Assembly (NCBI GenBank): GCA_020632885.1
Contig: JACKEQ010000003.1
Span: forward strand, 372,001 to 436,000
Length of the DNA: 64,000 nt
Direction: 5' to 3'
From: Alphaproteobacteria bacterium
Lineage (GTDB): Bacteria; Myxococcota_A; UBA796; GCA-2862545
The notes under the pieces were generated by a model that saw only the letters and a program-made list of their open reading frames with translations, made no database searches and was not told the DNA's origin. The position numbers and the translations under genes are program-made. This document shows, in pieces, positions 41,140 through 50,916 of this stretch (the stretch's first letter is position 1; every line of letters starts with the position of its first letter).

Positions 41140-42417
41140 TCAGGCTTCGAGCACCAGCGTGAACACCGAGCCCTCGCCGACCTGAGACCGCACCTCCAGC
41201 GTCCCTCCCATCCGCTCGGCGAGGTCGCGCGCGATGGTCAGCCCGAGACCCACGCCGTCCACCTCGCGCACCGAGGACTCATCCACCTGGAAGAAGGGCT
41301 CGAAGACCCGGTCCAGCAGGTCGGCCGGGATCCCCCGCCCCGTGTCGTGCACCGCGATGCGCGTCGTCGTTCCGTCCACCTCCGCCGTCACCTCCACGCG
41401 GCCGTCCTGCGTGAAGCGCCCGGCGTTGTGCAGGAGGTTCACCAGGATCTGCACGACCCGATCGGCGTCCACGCGGAGCGTGTGCTCCGGGAGGGCCGCC
41501 ACCACGAGGGTGTTGCCGCCCGCCTCCACACCGGCCCGCACCGTGGCCACCGCTCGCTCCACGAGCGACGCCAGGCTCGTGTCGCCCACCTCGAGCCCCA
41601 CCTCGCCCCGCTCGATGCGCGAGACATCCAGCACGTCGTCCACGAGCCGCAGGAGCTGGTGGCTCGCGTCGAGCACGCGGTCCAGATCCTCCCCGAGGTC
41701 ACCGTCCACCTCCTCCCGCACGAGCTCCGTGTACCCGACGATGGCGTTGATCGGCGTGCGCAGCTCGTGGCTCATCCGGGTCAGGAACGCGGACTTCGCC
41801 TGGCTCGCCGAGCGCGCTTCGGCCTCCGCGGACCGCCGTTGCTCGACCTCCCGCGACAGCGCGCGGGTGCGCTCCTCCACCCGGACCTCGAGGTGGTCGC
41901 GCTGCTCCAGGATGGTCGCGAAGAGACGGTCGCGCTCCCACGCCGACGCGCCGCCCACGAACGCGAAGGCCATCGGGAGCCCCAGCAGGAACGCGGGGTG
42001 GGTGATGGGGTCGGGCGCCACGAACACGAGCATCAGCACGATGTTCCCGAGCCACCAGGCCGTGTTCACCACCACCTCGCGGCTCCGCGTGAAGATCAGG
42101 TTGGTGGCGAACTGGAACACGAGCATGCCACCGAGATCAGGCGCCTCGAACCCCGACTCCGCAGCGTAGTAGAGCACCCAGACGCCGAGCGCGGACATGA
42201 AGGCCTGGCAGAGCAGACCCAGGTGACGCTCGACCCACGCCACACGCCAGGACGCCGCGATCAAGGAGAGCGCGAGCCCGGCCCAGAGAAACCGTTCCAG
42301 CGTCGGGTCACCGTGCTGCGGTGCCCCCAGCCGGAAGGCGATCGCGAGGGACGGCAGCACCACGCACACCAGCCCGAGGGCCATCCGGTAGACATCGGGG
42401 TTCCGCGCGAACATCAC
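41140..42417 (-). CDS. Membrane sensor histidine kinase
   Basis: A 425-residue sensor kinase. The N-terminal half has six hydrophobic segments (MALGLVCVVLPSLAIAF onward), a MASE-like membrane sensor with no large external loop. A coiled-coil (EVRVEERTRALSREVEQRR) leads to a HisKA domain with the phosphorylated histidine in RMSHELRTPINAIVGY, then a HATPase domain (LVNLLHNAGRFT, VHDTGRGIPADLL, GVGLGLTIARDLAERMGG). All catalytic boxes are intact. The start is GTG 42417 or the next codon ATG 42414. It lies seven bases downstream of the hybrid kinase gene on the same strand. No dedicated output regulator is adjacent. Confidence 0.94.
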   Translation of the reverse strand: MMFARNPDVYRMALGLVCVVLPSLAIAFRLGAPQHGDPTLERFLWAGLALSLIAASWRVAWVERHLGLLCQAFMSALGVWVLYYAAESGFEAPDLGGMLVFQFATNLIFTRSREVVVNTAWWLGNIVLMLVFVAPDPITHPAFLLGLPMAFAFVGGASAWERDRLFATILEQRDHLEVRVEERTRALSREVEQRRSAEAEARSASQAKSAFLTRMSHELRTPINAIVGYTELVREEVDGDLGEDLDRVLDASHQLLRLVDDVLDVSRIERGEVGLEVGDTSLASLVERAVATVRAGVEAGGNTLVVAALPEHTLRVDADRVVQILVNLLHNAGRFTQDGRVEVTAEVDGTTTRIAVHDTGRGIPADLLDRVFEPFFQVDESSVREVDGVGLGLTIARDLAERMGGTLEVRSQVGEGSVFTLVLEA

Positions 42418-42424
42418 GCGCAGC

Positions 42425-44074
42425 CTACCCCGGCCCGCGCCCGGAAGCGGAGTCGAGAGCGTCGGCGAGCTCCTCGAGGGTGAAGGGCTTCCCCAGCACC
42501 ACCGCGTCGGCCGGCGCCTCCGGGAGGGCCGCTCCGGTCTGGGCCGAGCACAGCACCACCGGCACGGAATGGCCCCGGTCGCGCATGGCGTCGAGGAGCC
42601 CCAGCCCGTCGAGTCGCGGCATCCGCAGGTCCGTGATCACGACGTCGTACTCCCCGACGTCCAGCGCCTCGAGGGCCGCGATCCCGTCGTCCACGAGCGT
42701 CGGGTCATGCCCCAGCCGCACCAGGAAGGCCCTCGCGACGAGCCGGCTGGTCGCGTCGTCCTCCGCCACCAGCACGCGGAGCCGAGGCGCGACAGGTACC
42801 GCGTGGACGGGCTCCTCGCGCGCCGCCAGGAGGTCCGCGGGCAGAGAGGGCCCCGCGCGCACCGCGAACCGCACCACCGCGACGAGCCGCGCGCCCCCGG
42901 ACGGAGCCTCGAGCGCCGTGACCCCGCCTCCCATGCGACCCGTCAGCTCGGCCACGATGGCGAGCCCGAGCCCCGCACCGTCCGTGTCGGGCGCCAGCTG
43001 GGTGAAGGGCTCGAACACCCGCTCGCGGTCGGCTTCCGGGATCCCCGGCCCCGTGTCGTCGACCGTGAGCACGACCTTGTCGCCGTCCGCGGCCACGGTG
43101 ACCTCGACCCGGCCCTCCGCCGTGTGCTTGAGCGCGTTCCCGACGAGGTTCAGCACGATCTGCGCGAGCCGTACGGGGTCCCCGGTCCGCGCGTCGGGGA
43201 CCTCGCCGACCGAGCGTCCCACCAGGTCGAGCCCACGCTCCCGGGCCTGGTGCGCCAACGGCCCCAGCGTGTCGGCGAGCACGGCTGCCAGGGAGAAGTC
43301 CCGCTCGGCCAGCTCCAGGCGGGCCTCCTGAGCGCGGCTCACGTCCAGCAGGTCGTTCAGGAGCCTGTGGAGCAGGCCCGCGCTGGCGTGGGCGGTGTGC
43401 ACACGGTTCCTGACGTCTGGCGGCAGGTCCGCCTCGAGCGCGAGCTCGGTCATCGCGACGACGGCGTGGAGCGGAGTGCGCAGCTCGTGGCTCATGTGCG
43501 CCAGGAAGCGATCCTTGGCCTGGCTCGCCTCCTCGAGGTCCGCCACGACGGCGCGCAGCTCGGCCGACCGCCGGTCCACCTCGCGCCGGAAGCCGAGCGC
43601 GATGCCCACGAGGATACCGACGAACACGACGCGCGCCAGGAAGACCTCCACGCCGGCCTCCCCGGCCGCACCGACCACGACGGCGTGCTCGGAGACCCAG
43701 CTCCCCACGGCGACGACCGCCACCGTCGCCACCGTCCACACCCCGCCCGCGCGCAGCGTGGCGAGGAGCACCATGGCCATCGGCACGAGCGCGAGCCACC
43801 ACAGCGTGGACGGCATGCCGTAGGCCACCGGGACGACGAGGGCACCCGTGGCCACCACAGCCGAGGCGTGGATGCTCACGTCCGCGCGGCCGTCGGGGTC
43901 CTGGTGGAACCAGAACCACAGGGCAGCCATCACGGCGAACCCGAGCGCGTTGGCCCACCACGGTGTGAGCGCGCCGCTCGAGAGCTGCACGCCCGCCCGG
44001 GCCACCGCGAACACCAGGCAGGACGCGAGCACGGCACCCATGCCGACCCGTACGAGTCGGGCGCGTCCGGTCAC
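42425..44074 (-). CDS. Hybrid sensor histidine kinase with C-terminal receiver
   Basis: A 549-residue hybrid kinase. Five or six transmembrane helices (LVRVGMGAVLASCLVFAVA to FLARVVFVGILVGIALGF) are followed by HisKA with HMSHELRTPLHAVVAM, a HATPase domain (IVLNLVGNALKHT, DDTGPGIPEADRE, GAGLGLAIVAELTGRMGG) and a receiver domain with the phospho-acceptor aspartate in YDVVITDLRMPRLDG and lysine in VVLGKPFTLEEL. GTG at 44074 has GGAGG upstream. The membrane organisation resembles the neighbouring kinase at 41.1-42.4 kb, so the two may have arisen by duplication and act together. No DNA-binding output is present here. Confidence 0.94.
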   Translation of the reverse strand: MTGRARLVRVGMGAVLASCLVFAVARAGVQLSSGALTPWWANALGFAVMAALWFWFHQDPDGRADVSIHASAVVATGALVVPVAYGMPSTLWWLALVPMAMVLLATLRAGGVWTVATVAVVAVGSWVSEHAVVVGAAGEAGVEVFLARVVFVGILVGIALGFRREVDRRSAELRAVVADLEEASQAKDRFLAHMSHELRTPLHAVVAMTELALEADLPPDVRNRVHTAHASAGLLHRLLNDLLDVSRAQEARLELAERDFSLAAVLADTLGPLAHQARERGLDLVGRSVGEVPDARTGDPVRLAQIVLNLVGNALKHTAEGRVEVTVAADGDKVVLTVDDTGPGIPEADRERVFEPFTQLAPDTDGAGLGLAIVAELTGRMGGGVTALEAPSGGARLVAVVRFAVRAGPSLPADLLAAREEPVHAVPVAPRLRVLVAEDDATSRLVARAFLVRLGHDPTLVDDGIAALEALDVGEYDVVITDLRMPRLDGLGLLDAMRDRGHSVPVVLCSAQTGAALPEAPADAVVLGKPFTLEELADALDSASGRGPG

Positions 44075-44158
44075 CTCGCCTCCCTCACGCCCATCGGTCC
44101 CCCGCCGACCTGATGTACCACGGGATCCGCACGACCAGAATCTGTCCGGGCCCGGCGG

Positions 44159-44164
44159 TACGCT
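44159..44164 (+). promoter_or_regulatory. -10-like element TACGCT for the FAN1-type gene
   Basis: TACGCT lies six bases before the ATG at 44171 and no ribosome binding site is present, the same arrangement as at several other genes in the window. Likely leaderless transcript. Confidence 0.4.
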
Positions 44165-44170
44165 GGCTCC

Positions 44171-45826
44171 ATGGTCGTCTCCCCGCCCCCCTCGCCTGCC
44201 ACGGACCTCCGCTGGGTGCTCGCCCGTGCCCTGGAGCGCGGCCGTCACCTGCTCACCCCCGACGAGCTGGAGGTCGTGCTCACGCTCCAGGCGCTCGACG
44301 ACCCCGCGCTCTCCGTCTGGGCGCGGATCGCGCGCCGCACCCACGCGGTGCAGCGGTACGAGCACCTCGGGGAGCACGCCGCCCTGATGCTCGAAGCGGG
44401 GCTGGTCGTGGAGGACGTGCCGTGGGCGGACCGCGCGGCGCGGTGCACGGTGCCGGAGCTCCAGGAGGGTCTGCGTGCAGTCGGGCGGTCCACGCGGGGT
44501 CGTCGCGACACGCTCGTCGAGCGGCTCGCTCCGCACGCGGGCTGGTCGTTCCAGCGGTGGGTGCGGGTGGAGCATCGCGAGCTGCTGCGGAGGTGCGACC
44601 GCCTCGCCTTCCTCGAGCGTCACCCAGACCCCGCCCGGCCGGTCATCGAGCGGCTCGGCCACGTGCGCTGGGTCGCCTACCCCACCGAGCCGGCACCGCC
44701 GCTCTTCGCAGACCGGGAGGCCCTCCTGCGCTGGGAGGCGGTGCTGGACGCGCTCGTGGCGGTCGAGTCCGGAGAGGAGGTCGAGCTGCAGGGGCTCCTC
44801 CAGGCCCTGCGCGAGGGCCACGCACGCGCGCCTGGACGCCTGGACGCACACCGTCGGCTCGGGCGCACGCTGCTCGAGGTCGCACGCGATCTGGAGCGCG
44901 CCGGAGAGCCCGAGCAGGCGCGTGCGGTCTACAGGGAGGTCGCCGTGTGCTGTCCGGAGCGGCGGGTGGCGGCAGGCATCCGCGAGGCACGTACGCTGGA
45001 GGCCTCGGGGGCCGCCCTGGATGCGCTCGGTGTGCTCTCCGGCCTCCGCGATGCCCGCGGGCCCGAGGCGCTGGCCGTCCATCGCGCGGGGCGCCGCACC
45101 GCGAGGGCTTGCAGGCGGTCGTGGGCTCCCCCCGCCCCCCACCCTCCCCTGCGCGAGCGCAACGTGCGGCTCCCCAGGGCGGGGCACCGGGCGGGCAGGC
45201 CGGTGTTCGGCGACGACGAGCACACCGTCGAGCTCGCCGTCATCGAGCTGCTCACAGGTCTGGGGCGCACGGCCCTGCACGCGGAAGGGGGTCTGTGGCG
45301 GCACCTCTACGGGCTCCTGCTCGGCGATGCGCTCTTCGCCCCGGTCGGTCAGCTCCCCGCGCCCTTCCTCGCCGGTCCGCTCGACCTCGGCACGTCGGGC
45401 TTCGCCGAGCGGCGGCCCGTCGAGGTCGAGCGTGCCCTCCGGGCCGTGGCGGAGGGCAGGGCTCCGGATCTCGTCCGCCGAACATGGGAGGCCTGGGAGG
45501 GCTGCCAGATCGCGGGGGTGCGCTGGGACTCGGAGGACCGCGACGTGGCCATCGTGGAGGGGCTCGGTCCGGGCCTGTTGAACGCGGTCCTGTCCGTGCT
45601 CCTGGAACGCGGCTGGAAGGCGGCCCGCGGCCTGCCGGACCTCGCCGTGCTCCCCGGTCCGTCCACCAGGATCCCCGGGGCTCTGCCATCGCGGCTCACC
45701 CCCGACGTGCTCCTGGTGGAGGTCAAGACCCCGAACGACACCCTGTCGGACGCGCAGCGTTGGTGGCTCGCGCGTCTGGAACCGTTCGTGACCGCCGAGG
45801 TCTGGAGGGTCACGGCCGACCCCTGA
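44171..45826 (+). CDS. FAN1-type VRR-NUC structure-specific nuclease
   Basis: A 551-residue protein laid out like bacterial FAN1, a 5' flap and crosslink-repair nuclease. An N-terminal SAP-like segment (TVPELQEGLRAVGRSTRGRR) near residues 98-117 fits DNA binding. A helical TPR-like middle follows (VARDLERAGEPEQARAVYRE), and the C-terminal VRR-NUC nuclease domain has GWKAARGLPDLAVL and VLLVEVKTPNDTLSDAQRWW, the PD-(D/E)XK core with VEVKxPxDxLSxxQ. Length matches Pseudomonas FAN1. ATG at 44171. It precedes the tol genes but has its own promoter-like element. The domain order is complete; function in interstrand crosslink repair is from family knowledge. Confidence 0.88.
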   Translation: MVVSPPPSPATDLRWVLARALERGRHLLTPDELEVVLTLQALDDPALSVWARIARRTHAVQRYEHLGEHAALMLEAGLVVEDVPWADRAARCTVPELQEGLRAVGRSTRGRRDTLVERLAPHAGWSFQRWVRVEHRELLRRCDRLAFLERHPDPARPVIERLGHVRWVAYPTEPAPPLFADREALLRWEAVLDALVAVESGEEVELQGLLQALREGHARAPGRLDAHRRLGRTLLEVARDLERAGEPEQARAVYREVAVCCPERRVAAGIREARTLEASGAALDALGVLSGLRDARGPEALAVHRAGRRTARACRRSWAPPAPHPPLRERNVRLPRAGHRAGRPVFGDDEHTVELAVIELLTGLGRTALHAEGGLWRHLYGLLLGDALFAPVGQLPAPFLAGPLDLGTSGFAERRPVEVERALRAVAEGRAPDLVRRTWEAWEGCQIAGVRWDSEDRDVAIVEGLGPGLLNAVLSVLLERGWKAARGLPDLAVLPGPSTRIPGALPSRLTPDVLLVEVKTPNDTLSDAQRWWLARLEPFVTAEVWRVTADP

Positions 45827-45840
45827 CCCCCCGGAGGGCC

Positions 45841-45875
45841 TCGCGGTTGCCAGGGTCGATCCCAGGGCATACAGG
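45841..45875 (+). promoter_or_regulatory. Possible promoter of the tol cluster
   Basis: TTGCCA (45847-45852) and TACAGG (45870-45875) are 17 bases apart, a correct sigma-70 spacing with a good -35 and poor -10. The block begins TCGCGGTTGCC, identical to the start of the motif upstream of clpX. Confidence 0.3.
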
Positions 45876-45913
45876 CGGGTGCCCTCGGGGCCCACCCAGC
45901 GGGAGCATCCACC

Positions 45914-46612
<699 letters not shown>

Positions 46613-46617
46613 CCGCC

Positions 46618-47040
46618 ATGGGGATGTCCGGCGGCGGAAACGACCAGGCGATGGCCGACATCAACGTCACCCCGTTGGTGGACGTCATGCTCGTGCTGCT
46701 CATCATCTTCATGGTGACGGCACCCATGCTGAACAACGCGGGCGTCCAGATCGACCTCCCGCGCGAGGAGGCTCCGGCCCTCGACCAGAAGGACGACCAG
46801 CTCATCCTCACGATCGACGCGGAGCTCCGCACGTACATCGACGACGTCGAGTTCCCGCGGGAGACCATGCGCGAGAAGCTCGCGGCCATCGCGAAGGCCA
46901 ACCCCGAGCTGCCCGTGTTCCTGCGGTCCGACGGTGCGGTACCCTACCGGGAGGTCGCGGCGGTGCTCGCGGCCGCCAAGGACGCCGGAATGCCCCGCGT
47001 GGGCCTCGTGTTCGATCCCACGCCCCCCGAGCCGAAGTGA
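46618..47040 (+). CDS. tolR: TolR/ExbD-type protein
   Basis: A 140-residue biopolymer-transport protein. The short N-terminus is followed by DINVTPLVDVMLVLLIIFMV, which carries the conserved membrane aspartate of the TolR/ExbD family in its single helix. The periplasmic part (ELPVFLRSDGAVPYREVAAV and MPRVGLVFDP) matches the family fold. It provides the proton path with TolQ. ATG at 46618 lies five bases after the tolQ stop. The next gene starts four bases after its stop. Confidence 0.94.
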   Translation: MGMSGGGNDQAMADINVTPLVDVMLVLLIIFMVTAPMLNNAGVQIDLPREEAPALDQKDDQLILTIDAELRTYIDDVEFPRETMREKLAAIAKANPELPVFLRSDGAVPYREVAAVLAAAKDAGMPRVGLVFDPTPPEPK

Positions 47041-47044
47041 CCGC

Positions 47045-47824
47045 GTGAAGAGCAGCCTGCACGGCCACCGCGACCCCCTCCTCCTCCCCCTCGTGGTGAG
47101 CGTGGTCGGGCACGTCGGCATGATCGTGGGCTTCACGGGATTCACGTTCCTGCTGACGTTCTGCGGAGACAGCAAGCCCATCATCGACCCCGACGACGCC
47201 ATGGAGGTCGCGATGGTGCAGCTCCCGAAGAGCAGGTCGCGGATGCCGGACCGCGCGACCCGGGCCCCGGAGCCGGTCGGAAAGCCCGAGCCCGTCGCGC
47301 AGCCCACGCCCGCACCGGACGTCAAGCACACCTCCGACCTCGCGGTGAAGACCGAGAAGGCCGAGCCCAAGCCCGGCGTCGACACCCGCAGGCTGGAGGA
47401 CGCGCTGAAGCTCCTCGAGCAGCAGGAGCGGCTGGCGCAGATGGAAGCGGCCCTCGGCGACCTGAACCAGGCCGCCACGGACCCCAACTCGGAGTCCGAC
47501 GAGGTCGCGGACGTCGGCGCCATCGGCACTCCGGGCGACCCCGAGTTCGCTCGCTACATCGCCCAGGTGCGCGCGCGCTTCATGGAGGCCTTCCACCCCC
47601 TCCAGTCCATCCGGGACGCCAACCCGGGCATCCGGTGCGTGATCCACATCACCGTCGAGACCGGCACCGGCCGCATCGTGCGCTTCGACGTCACCCGCCC
47701 CTCCGGGGTCGACGCCTTCGACGCCGCCGCCCAGCGCGCCGTCGAGGCGGTGAGCTCCATCCCCCTCCCCCCCGAGAAGTACCGGGACCGCATGGGGCGG
47801 GGTTACGACATCGTGTTCGACTGA
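47045..47824 (+). CDS. TolA/TonB-like energy-transducing protein
   Basis: A 259-residue periplasm-spanning protein with one N-terminal helix (LPLVVSVVGHVGMIVGFTGF), a proline/lysine-rich linker (APEPVGKPEPVAQPTPAPD), a short helical part and a C-terminal TonB/TolA-type domain (CVIHITVETGTGRIVRFDV, AAQRAVEAVSSIPLP). The position in the operon between tolR and tolB makes a TolA role likely; the C-terminal fold is shared by TonB and TolA, so the name is left open. GTG at 47045 begins four bases after tolR. It would transmit energy from TolQR to the outer membrane. Confidence 0.85.
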   Translation: MKSSLHGHRDPLLLPLVVSVVGHVGMIVGFTGFTFLLTFCGDSKPIIDPDDAMEVAMVQLPKSRSRMPDRATRAPEPVGKPEPVAQPTPAPDVKHTSDLAVKTEKAEPKPGVDTRRLEDALKLLEQQERLAQMEAALGDLNQAATDPNSESDEVADVGAIGTPGDPEFARYIAQVRARFMEAFHPLQSIRDANPGIRCVIHITVETGTGRIVRFDVTRPSGVDAFDAAAQRAVEAVSSIPLPPEKYRDRMGRGYDIVFD

Positions 47825-47829
47825 AGGCC

Positions 47830-49128
47830 ATGACCAAGCTCATCCTCTCCACACTCGCCCTCCTCGCCCTCGCCCTCGGCCCCAGCGCCCACGCCCAGTC
47901 CGCCGGCTTCGTCGTGCACGTGGCGGGCGGTCGCGAGGTGCAGCTCGCGCTGCCGCGTCCTGCCCATGGAGGCGCCGAGGCCGCCCTGAGCGAGTCCATC
48001 TGGTCCACCATCGACAACGACCTGCGTCAGTCGGGCTACTTCACGCTGGTCGACCCCGCGGCGGCGATCGACAACGGGGGCGTCGAGCCCGGCTCGTTCG
48101 CGTTCGACAGCTGGAGCAAGCTCAAGGTCGCGGTCCTCGTGAAGACCCGCATCCCCGAGCCCTCCACGTGCGGGAAGCCCAACACCGTGTGCGCAGACGC
48201 GTGGGTCTACTACGTCGTGAACGGCCAGGTGCTCGCATCGAACCGGTTCCGCGCCGAGACCGGCTCCCAGCGCGCGCTCGGGCATTCCATCGCCAACGAG
48301 GTCGTCTACGCCGTCACCGGGCAGCGCTCGCACTTCGGTTCGCGCCTCGCCGCGGTGGGTCGGAAGGGTGGCAACAAGGAGATCTTCCTGCTCGACAGCG
48401 ACGGCGAGGGCGTCTCGCCCGCCACGCGCAACGGGAGCATCAACCTCTCGCCCGCCGTCGCGCCCGGGGGCGGTCAGCTCGCCTGGACGTCCTACAAGAA
48501 GGGGAACCCGGACCTCTACATCAAGGACCTCCGCACCGGTCGCGCGCGCGTTCTCTCCAACCTGGACGGGATCAACGCGTCGCCGGCCTTCTCGCCGGAC
48601 GGCTCGCTCGTGGCGATGGCGCGCAGCAACGGCGGCAACAGCGACATCTACATCCTCGACGCGAAGTCGGGCGAGGTGGTCCGCCGGCTCACCAACGACG
48701 CCGGCATCGACGTCTCCCCGGACTTCTCGCCGGACGGGCGCCGCATCGTGTACGCCTCGGAGCAGTCCGGCGGCTCGCAGATCTTCATCGCGGACGCCAC
48801 GACCGGCTCCACCACGCGCCTCACGATGGACGGGAGCTTCAACACCGACCCCGTGTTCTCGCCGGACGGCAGCAAGGTCGCCTTCGTGGGACGGGACGGC
48901 GGAAGGTTCGACGTGTTCGTGATCAACGCCGACAAGTCCGGCCTCCTGCGCATCACGCAGAACATGGGCGACAACGAAGACCCCAGCTGGAGCCCGGACG
49001 GGCGCTACCTCGTGTTCAGCTCGACGCGCACGGGCTCCTCGCAGCTCTGGATGTCCACCGCGGACGGTCGCGTGCAGTCCCAGGTCACGGCGTCCGGAAG
49101 CTGGACCCAGCCGGTGTTCATCCGCTGA
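47830..49128 (+). CDS. tolB: Tol-Pal system protein TolB
   Basis: A 432-residue periplasmic protein. The signal peptide is MTKLILSTLALLALALGPSAHAQ. An N-terminal TolB domain (DNDLRQSGYFTLVDP) is followed by a six-bladed propeller with WD40-like SPDG repeats (INASPAFSPDGSLVAMARS, VSPDFSPDGRRIVYAS, DPVFSPDGSKVAFVG, DPSWSPDGRYLVFSS). ATG at 47830, with AAGG upstream, is five bases after the TonB-like gene. TolB normally docks to Pal and the peptidoglycan; pal is not found next to it here. Confidence 0.95.
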   Translation: MTKLILSTLALLALALGPSAHAQSAGFVVHVAGGREVQLALPRPAHGGAEAALSESIWSTIDNDLRQSGYFTLVDPAAAIDNGGVEPGSFAFDSWSKLKVAVLVKTRIPEPSTCGKPNTVCADAWVYYVVNGQVLASNRFRAETGSQRALGHSIANEVVYAVTGQRSHFGSRLAAVGRKGGNKEIFLLDSDGEGVSPATRNGSINLSPAVAPGGGQLAWTSYKKGNPDLYIKDLRTGRARVLSNLDGINASPAFSPDGSLVAMARSNGGNSDIYILDAKSGEVVRRLTNDAGIDVSPDFSPDGRRIVYASEQSGGSQIFIADATTGSTTRLTMDGSFNTDPVFSPDGSKVAFVGRDGGRFDVFVINADKSGLLRITQNMGDNEDPSWSPDGRYLVFSSTRTGSSQLWMSTADGRVQSQVTASGSWTQPVFIR

Positions 49129-49131
49129 CGA

Positions 49132-49989
<858 letters not shown>

Positions 49990-49995
49990 CCGGGA

Positions 49996-50001
49996 ATGCT
50001 A
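49996..50001 (-). promoter_or_regulatory. -10-like element TAGCAT for lipoprotein paralogue A
   Basis: TAGCAT ends six bases before the ATG at 49989 and no ribosome binding site is present; paralogue B has TAGCTT in the same place. This matches a leaderless arrangement. Confidence 0.45.
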
Positions 50002-50032
50002 GATGCCCGCCGCGCGACCCGCCACCTCCTCG

Positions 50033-50878
50033 TCACGGCGCTCGCTCGAAGGTCACGTGCACCCACCCGCCGAGGCCCGGCTGCCACGGGGCCCCACCCG
50101 CGGCACCGGTGGGAGTCACGAGGCCCACGATGGACGAGTAGGGGAAGTTGGTGCCGGAGAGCCCACTCACCCCACCCGCCTGGCCCGGGACCCGCACGCC
50201 ACCACCGGCCCCACCCCCCACGACGGCGCTGGGCCCACCACTGCCGCCGGCACCTCCGCCCGCGAAACCGCCTGCTCCGCCGAGGCAGGAGGCCCCCTGC
50301 GGCGAGGCGGGCTGCACCTCGGGCCAGATGCCGCCGGATTGCCCGAAACCGCCGGTGCCCGCGGGAGCCCCGCCCACCTCGGACACCTCGAACACCACCG
50401 AATCGCCCCCGTACGGGTTGTTGATGTCGCCGCCGCCTGCACCACCCGCAGCGACCGCGAGCCATCGGATCGGGTCGCGGACCGCCGAGTAGCCACCGCC
50501 ACCACCGCCACCACAGCCGGCCTGACCACCACCACCGGCGACGAGGACCCATTCCTCCCCTGGGAACGGGCTCGGGACCTCCACGATCATGCGCGTGCCG
50601 TCCGCCCCCCCGTAGAACCCGCCGCCTCCACCTGCACCGACCACCTCGATGGTGGCATGGATGGCGTGCGGGGGCACGACGAGGGTGCGGATGTCGCCTG
50701 CGCTGACGTCCACCTCGTACGCGGGCTCGCCAGTATCCGTGTCGGCGTCGGTGTCGGTGTCGGCGTCGACGTCGGCATCGCTGTCCGCATCGGCATCCGT
50801 GTCGGTGTCCGTGTCCGTATCGGACTCGGGCGGCAGGTAGATCATCGTGCCGCGGCAGGCGAACAGGAGGAGCATCAT
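50033..50878 (-). CDS. Lipoprotein with Asp-rich repeat linker and Gly-rich domain (paralogue B)
   Basis: A 281-residue predicted lipoprotein built like its downstream neighbour: MMLLLFAC (lipobox cysteine at residue 8, with an in-frame TAG twelve bases upstream), then 15 Asp-X pairs at residues about 20-49, then a Gly-rich beta domain (VVGAGGGGGFYGG, CGGGGGGGYSAVRDPIRW) and the same ending GWVHVTFERAP. Both share RDPxRWLAVA, PFPGExW and NxPFSS/NFPYSS-like segments, so they arose by duplication, and the Asp linker has changed length. The gene lies 43 bases upstream of paralogue A. Function unknown. Confidence 0.72.
   Translation of the reverse strand: MMLLLFACRGTMIYLPPESDTDTDTDTDADADSDADVDADTDTDADTDTGEPAYEVDVSAGDIRTLVVPPHAIHATIEVVGAGGGGGFYGGADGTRMIVEVPSPFPGEEWVLVAGGGGQAGCGGGGGGGYSAVRDPIRWLAVAAGGAGGGDINNPYGGDSVVFEVSEVGGAPAGTGGFGQSGGIWPEVQPASPQGASCLGGAGGFAGGGAGGSGGPSAVVGGGAGGGVRVPGQAGGVSGLSGTNFPYSSIVGLVTPTGAAGGAPWQPGLGGWVHVTFERAP
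50732..50821 (-). repeat. Hexanucleotide repeat coding 15 Asp-X pairs
   Basis: Degenerate GAC-NCN hexamers (minus strand) encode DTDTDTDTDADADSDADV and more DT/DA pairs in paralogue B. A DS pair followed two positions later by a DV pair is kept in both copies. Confidence 0.8.
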
Positions 50879-50884
50879 CCGCAG

Positions 50885-50890
50885 AAGCTA
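50885..50890 (-). promoter_or_regulatory. -10-like element TAGCTT for lipoprotein paralogue B
   Basis: TAGCTT ends six bases before the ATG at 50878, with no ribosome binding site between. Same spacing as the neighbouring paralogue. Confidence 0.45.
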
Positions 50891-50916
50891 GACCGTCGGA
50901 GGGCGACCCGCCAGGC

